From: CAVXHV01 sp963761445
GTDB lineage: Bacteria > Planctomycetota > Planctomycetia > Isosphaerales > Isosphaeraceae
NCBI GenBank assembly: GCA_963761445.1
Contig: CAVXHV010000004.1
Coordinates: 1,116,001-1,180,000, forward strand
DNA length: 64,000 nt
Reading direction: 5' to 3'
Shown: in pieces, positions 60,984-64,000 of the stretch
How the letters are laid out: the number at the start of each line of letters is the position of its first letter
Numbering within the stretch: position 1 is the stretch's first letter
Program-made: the position numbers and the translations under genes
Notes under the pieces: generated by a model
Seen by the model: only the letters and a program-made list of their open reading frames with translations
Told to the model about the DNA's origin: nothing
The model's database searches: none

Positions 60984-62312
60984 ATGCGTGGATTACCGAG
61001 CCGCCAGCCGTGTCGTGGGCCGAGCCGCCGCGAAGTCCTTCGAGCGGGAACTCTGGGGTTCCTTGGCCTGGGTCTGGGCGACTGGTTCCGGCTGCGCGGT
61101 CATGCCGGCCAGGAAGGGGGCAAAGCGGCCCGGGCCAGGAGCTGCATCGTGATCTGGCAGGCCGGCGGTCCCTCGCACATCGACACGTTCGATCCCAAGC
61201 CGGGCGCAACCGCTGACATCAAGGGTGAGTTCAAGCCGATCGACACGGCGGTGCCGGGGCTTCAGATCAGCGAGGTGTTTCCCAATCTGGCCAAAGTGAT
61301 GAACAAGGTCACGTTGATCAGGAGCATGACCTCGCCCGAATCGGACCACGATCGAGCAGCCCATCACCTGATGACAGGCTATCGTCCCTCGCCGGCACTG
61401 GTCTATCCGGGCTATGGCAGCGTCGTGGCCAAGACCCGCGAGTCGACGCGCGGAATGCTACCGCCCTTCGTCGCGGTTCCCGATGCGCCCATTTTTTCCT
61501 CGAGCGGGTTTCTCACGCCGGCTTACGATCCGTTCGCGGTCTTGAGCGACCCGAATTCGTCAGGCTTCCGCGTGCAGAACCTCACGCCGCCGGACCGCTT
61601 GACGCTGGAGAGGCTCCTGCGCCGCCGCGACATGGTCAAATCGCTCGATGAGTTTGCACGCGATGTGGCCGAAACGCCGCTGACGACCAGTCGCGATCAG
61701 TTCTCGGAGCGGGCCTACTCGCTGCTCACTTCGACCTCTGCTCAGTCGGCATTCAAAATCCAGGAAGAGCCCGAGAAAGTGCGGGACAAGTACGGGCGGA
61801 CAACGGCGGGCCAGGCGTGCCTGCTGGCGCGCCGGCTGGTCGAGGCCGGGGTTCCGTTCGTGACCGTGAACGATCGCGGAGCCGCCCAGCTCGGCTGGGA
61901 TACGCACCAGCAGAACTTCCCCACGATCAAGAACACGCTGGCTCCGCCGATCGACAAGGGACTCAGCGCACTGATCGAAGATCTTTCGGAGCGGGGCCTG
62001 CTCGAGACGACGCTCGTCGTGGTGATGGGCGAGTTCGGCCGGACGCCCAAGATCAACCCCAACGCGGGCCGCGACCATCACGGGCGTGCCAACTCGGTCC
62101 TCCTCTTCGGCGCCGGTTGCCCCGGTGGCTTTGTGCTGGGCAAGACAGATGCGAGTGGCGACTCGCCCGTCGAGCGTCCGGTCACGCCCAACGACCTCGC
62201 CTCGGTGCTCTATCACAAGCTGGGCATCGACCCGGAGACGAAGTTCGAGGCTCCGGACGGCCGCCCAATCCGCATCGTCGAGGAGTACAACCCGCCCCGC
62301 GAACTGGTCTGA
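60984..62312 (+). CDS. DUF1501 family protein (exported, sulfatase-like fold)
   Basis: Intact, 442 residues. The N-terminus 'GPSRREVLRAGTLGFLGLGL' carries a twin-arginine-type signal ('SRREVL'), followed by 'CIVIWQAGGPSHIDTFDPKP'. Later 'TTLVVVMGEFGRTPKINPNA' and 'GRDHHGRANSVLLFGAGCPG' complete the DUF1501 core, which belongs to the alkaline phosphatase-like fold. DUF1501 proteins are always next to DUF1549/DUF1553 genes in planctomycetes and are thought to act together outside the cytoplasm. GAAAGGGA precedes the ATG. A palindromic repeat follows 2 bases after the stop. Confidence 0.95.
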   Translation: MRGLPSRQPCRGPSRREVLRAGTLGFLGLGLGDWFRLRGHAGQEGGKAARARSCIVIWQAGGPSHIDTFDPKPGATADIKGEFKPIDTAVPGLQISEVFPNLAKVMNKVTLIRSMTSPESDHDRAAHHLMTGYRPSPALVYPGYGSVVAKTRESTRGMLPPFVAVPDAPIFSSSGFLTPAYDPFAVLSDPNSSGFRVQNLTPPDRLTLERLLRRRDMVKSLDEFARDVAETPLTTSRDQFSERAYSLLTSTSAQSAFKIQEEPEKVRDKYGRTTAGQACLLARRLVEAGVPFVTVNDRGAAQLGWDTHQQNFPTIKNTLAPPIDKGLSALIEDLSERGLLETTLVVVMGEFGRTPKINPNAGRDHHGRANSVLLFGAGCPGGFVLGKTDASGDSPVERPVTPNDLASVLYHKLGIDPETKFEAPDGRPIRIVEEYNPPRELV

Positions 62313-62314
62313 CC

Positions 62315-62365
62315 GTAGGTCAGGCTTTAGCCTCACGTTTGAGTCGGTCAGGCTTCAGCCTGGCG
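62315..62365 (+). repeat. Two adjacent palindromic gene-end repeats, copies 3 and 4 (GTCAGGCT type)
   Basis: GTAGGTCAGGCTTTAGCC starts 2 bases after the DUF1501 stop (62315 on), and a second, weaker unit GGTCAGGCTTCAGCCTGGC follows at 62346-62365. Both are in the plus orientation, as for the TolC-like gene. Confidence 0.75.
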
Positions 62366-62730
62366 AAGGTCCACAATATTGGGAACGCACTTTCGCGGAG
62401 CGAACGGCGACAATCTTGAAAGGTGCGGGCCGTCCGTGGCCCTGAATGGCCTGATCTGCTCCCCCTGCGTGGCCCGCACTTGCAGGGGCCACCAGGAGAT
62501 TGGCAGGACGATCAGGCCGGGTGGCTTGGGTTTTGTCGGTGGTACCTTGATTCCTGGAAGGTTTTTGGTAAGTGTGGTGATAACAGAGGGTTCCTCCCCC
62601 TGGTTGGTTTCATCGATAAAGATCAGAATTCCGAGCATCAGAGAGGACCGCGTGCGGGACCGGCCCCCGTGTGGTAAACTACTGCGATTGATTCGGAGTG
62701 GTCCCCGTTCTCGTCAGGAGCTTAACCCCG
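62366..62730. other. Intergenic region of about 365 bases, no supported gene
   Basis: Contains no convincing frame on either strand. GGTAAACTA near 62673 could be a -10-like element for the following STAS gene, but no -35 box is clear. Confidence 0.4.
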
Positions 62731-63091
62731 ATGTCCCAAGGTCCTCGCCGTCACCTCCGCCTCGAAAACGTTGACGGAGTGACCGTTGTCAGCTTTGTCG
62801 AATCGAAGATCGTCACCGAAGAGAACATCCAGGAAGTCGGCGACCAGCTCTACAGCTTGGTTGAGGAAGAAGGACACCGGAATCTCCTGCTCAATTTCGG
62901 AAACGTTCAATATCTTTCGAGCGCAGGCGCTCGGCAAGCTGATCAACCTGAAACGAAAGGCCGGAGCGGTCAAAGGCAAGCTCAAGCTTTGCTGCATCCA
63001 TCCCGACCTCCTCGAAGTCTTTCGCATCACGCGACTTGATCAGGTCTTCGAAATCTATTCCGACGAACAGGCCGCGCTCGACAAGTTTTGA
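62731..63091 (+). CDS. STAS-domain anti-sigma factor antagonist (SpoIIAA-like; one frameshift)
   Basis: The protein reads 'DGVTVVSFVESKIVTEENI' and 'NLLLNFGNVQYLSSA', then in the next frame 'LGKLINLKRKAGAVKGKLKL' and 'VFRITRLDQVFEIYSDEQAA'. This is the full STAS fold of about 118 residues, with the phosphorylatable serine in 'LSSA'. One base too many near 62930 splits it. Such proteins bind anti-sigma kinases in partner-switching pathways. The ATG at 62731 follows CAGGAGC. No kinase partner is nearby. Confidence 0.88.
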
Positions 63092-63868
63092 TCGAGCACC
63101 GCTTGGCTTTGTGCAGAACCCCGAGCGCGGGAAGCTCGAGCGGTCCTCGTGGAAAGACCGGCCAGATCACAACGGGCAACCAGCGCCGCGGCTTTCGTGC
63201 GCGCGGGACACGCTTCGGCTGCGCGTCGCGCTTTGGCGGCGCTCGGCCGGAAATAGGGCAGCCAGGCGCGACGGAACAGGCCCCGTGATTTCCCAATGAT
63301 CAGGCGAGACCCGATCGTCGCCGGGTCGAGTCGCCGCGGGATTGTCCAGGGGCGCACTGTCGCTCGCTTGGGGATTCGCACGCTGGGGGGCTGGCTCATG
63401 GCCTGCTGCGGCGAAGCCGTTGCACCTGGACAGGGCGGATTCGCAAGCACCGGGTGGTCGAGTGGTTGCGGAATGCCCGTGATGGGGGATATCGAGGTTC
63501 CTTGGGAAATCGGGGTTATCGTGGTTTGGGTCATGGCGATCCTGTTCTGAAACGGGTCCCATCGGGAAAGGCTTCTCACCCGAGACGATCTACAGGAACG
63601 CGATTTGATTTGCGGCATTCCGCCGGCGGGCCGATTTTTCGTGTTCCGGTCGCATCGATCGCGCAAGAGTGAGGAAGTGTAGGGCCACTTCTGGTCGATT
63701 GCGCGCGCCGACGCCGGCTTCGGCCGTCTTCGCGGTGTGCGGGGGGTTGACAGCGGCCTCCACGACGAGGACGATTCGCTTGGTAAACTGATGTTCAAAT
63801 CGCCGGAACGATGGGCAAGCGGCTTTGGTTCCGGGGATGGTCTTTCCCCTGATATCGCACAATGCACA
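63092..63868. other. Gene-poor region before mutS, no confident gene
   Basis: About 775 bases. A 270-codon minus-strand frame (63055-63867) and two short plus-strand frames (63088-63288, 63296-63550) overlap each other, have biased composition and match no family. TTGACA at 63747 and GGTAAACT at 63782 are promoter-like but their spacing is wrong for a normal pair. Confidence 0.4.
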
Positions 63869-64000
63869 ATGAACGAATCTTTGACGCCGATGATGCAGCA
63901 GTACCGCGAGCTGAAGGCCCGCGACCCGGATGCCCTCTTGCTGTTTCGGATGGGCGATTTCTATGAGATGTTCGGCGATGATGCCGAGCGGGCCTCGGCG
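63869..64000 (+). CDS. mutS: DNA mismatch repair protein MutS, N-terminus (cut by window end)
   Basis: The first 44 codons read 'MNESLTPMMQQYRELKARD' and then 'LLLFRMGDFYEMFGDDAERA'. The 'FRMGDFYEMF' block holds the Phe-x-Glu mismatch-reading motif (F-Y-E) of MutS. The start ATG at 63869 matches the family, and an overlapping out-of-frame ATG lies at 63862. The rest lies beyond the window. MutS binds mismatches and starts repair together with MutL. Confidence 0.95.
   Translation, partial: MNESLTPMMQQYRELKARDPDALLLFRMGDFYEMFGDDAERASA

Noticed and set aside
63747..63789. TTGACA and GGTAAACT as a mutS promoter
   Set aside because: Spacing of about 30 bases is too long for a normal promoter.
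63055..63867. A 270-codon minus-strand frame
   Set aside because: It overlaps the end of the STAS gene, is rich in Ser, Arg and Pro and resembles no protein family.

Overview
The window looks like chromosomal DNA from a high-GC planctomycete, most likely of the Isosphaeraceae/Gemmataceae type. The reasons are a DUF1549/DUF1553 plus DUF1501 gene pair, three ECF sigma factor/Ser-Thr kinase modules with kinases carrying TPR, WD40 or multi-membrane C-terminal parts, many lipoproteins of unknown function, Uma2 and Rpn family nucleases, and palindromic repeats at gene ends. This placement rests on gene content only.

Layout. 1-6 kb: the 3' end of an AAA-ATPase/TPR regulator, the stump of an ECF sigma gene and a large kinase-TPR gene. 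6-12.5 kb: a secreted M60-like metallopeptidase, a CopG-type antitoxin preceded by what looks like the tail of a lost toxin, a P1B-type metal ATPase with an unusual membrane motif, and a small PGPGW-like membrane protein. 12.4-13.2 kb: a REP-associated tyrosine transposase between perfect 17-bp inverted repeats. 13-18.3 kb (minus): truB, hflX, a secreted propeller-like protein and a coupled lipoprotein. 18.5-24 kb: a NusG-like factor, an SGNH-like membrane protein, Uma2 and a YyaL/DUF255 protein. 24-32.3 kb: cytochrome c-like protein, Rpn nuclease, serine hydrolase, rpmF-rpmB, acs and a hypothetical. 32.5-36.6 kb (minus): dxr-rseP-unknown operon. 36.9-42.5 kb: lipoprotein-TPR-thioredoxin protein, GNAT protein, two paralogous lipoproteins and a shortened TolC-like protein. 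42.7-47.2 kb: complete ECF sigma plus kinase-WD40 module. 47.4-53.8 kb: lipoprotein remnant, glycine-rich protein, esterase, STAS and PilB/GspE ATPase genes, and a secreted protein. 53.8-57.9 kb (minus): third ECF-kinase module and a coupled pair of unknowns. 58.1-64 kb: ribosomal protein bTHX, the DUF1549 and DUF1501 pair, a STAS protein and the start of mutS.

The dominant technical feature is frameshifts. I count more than 35 apparent single-base indels in about 20 genes, including acs, dxr and rseP. Most can be repaired by adding or removing one base, often in a short G or C run. I therefore treat these genes as probably intact in the organism and the breaks as sequence errors. Spans below are for the reconstructed genes. 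The losses I consider real are the ECF stump near 1.9 kb, the toxin tail near 8.4 kb and the lipoprotein remnant near 47.4 kb.

Functionally the window mixes housekeeping genes (isoprenoid precursor synthesis, acetate activation, ribosome and tRNA maturation, mismatch repair) with a dense set of regulatory kinase/sigma modules and cell-envelope proteins. I found no CRISPR array, prophage, tRNA or rRNA gene.
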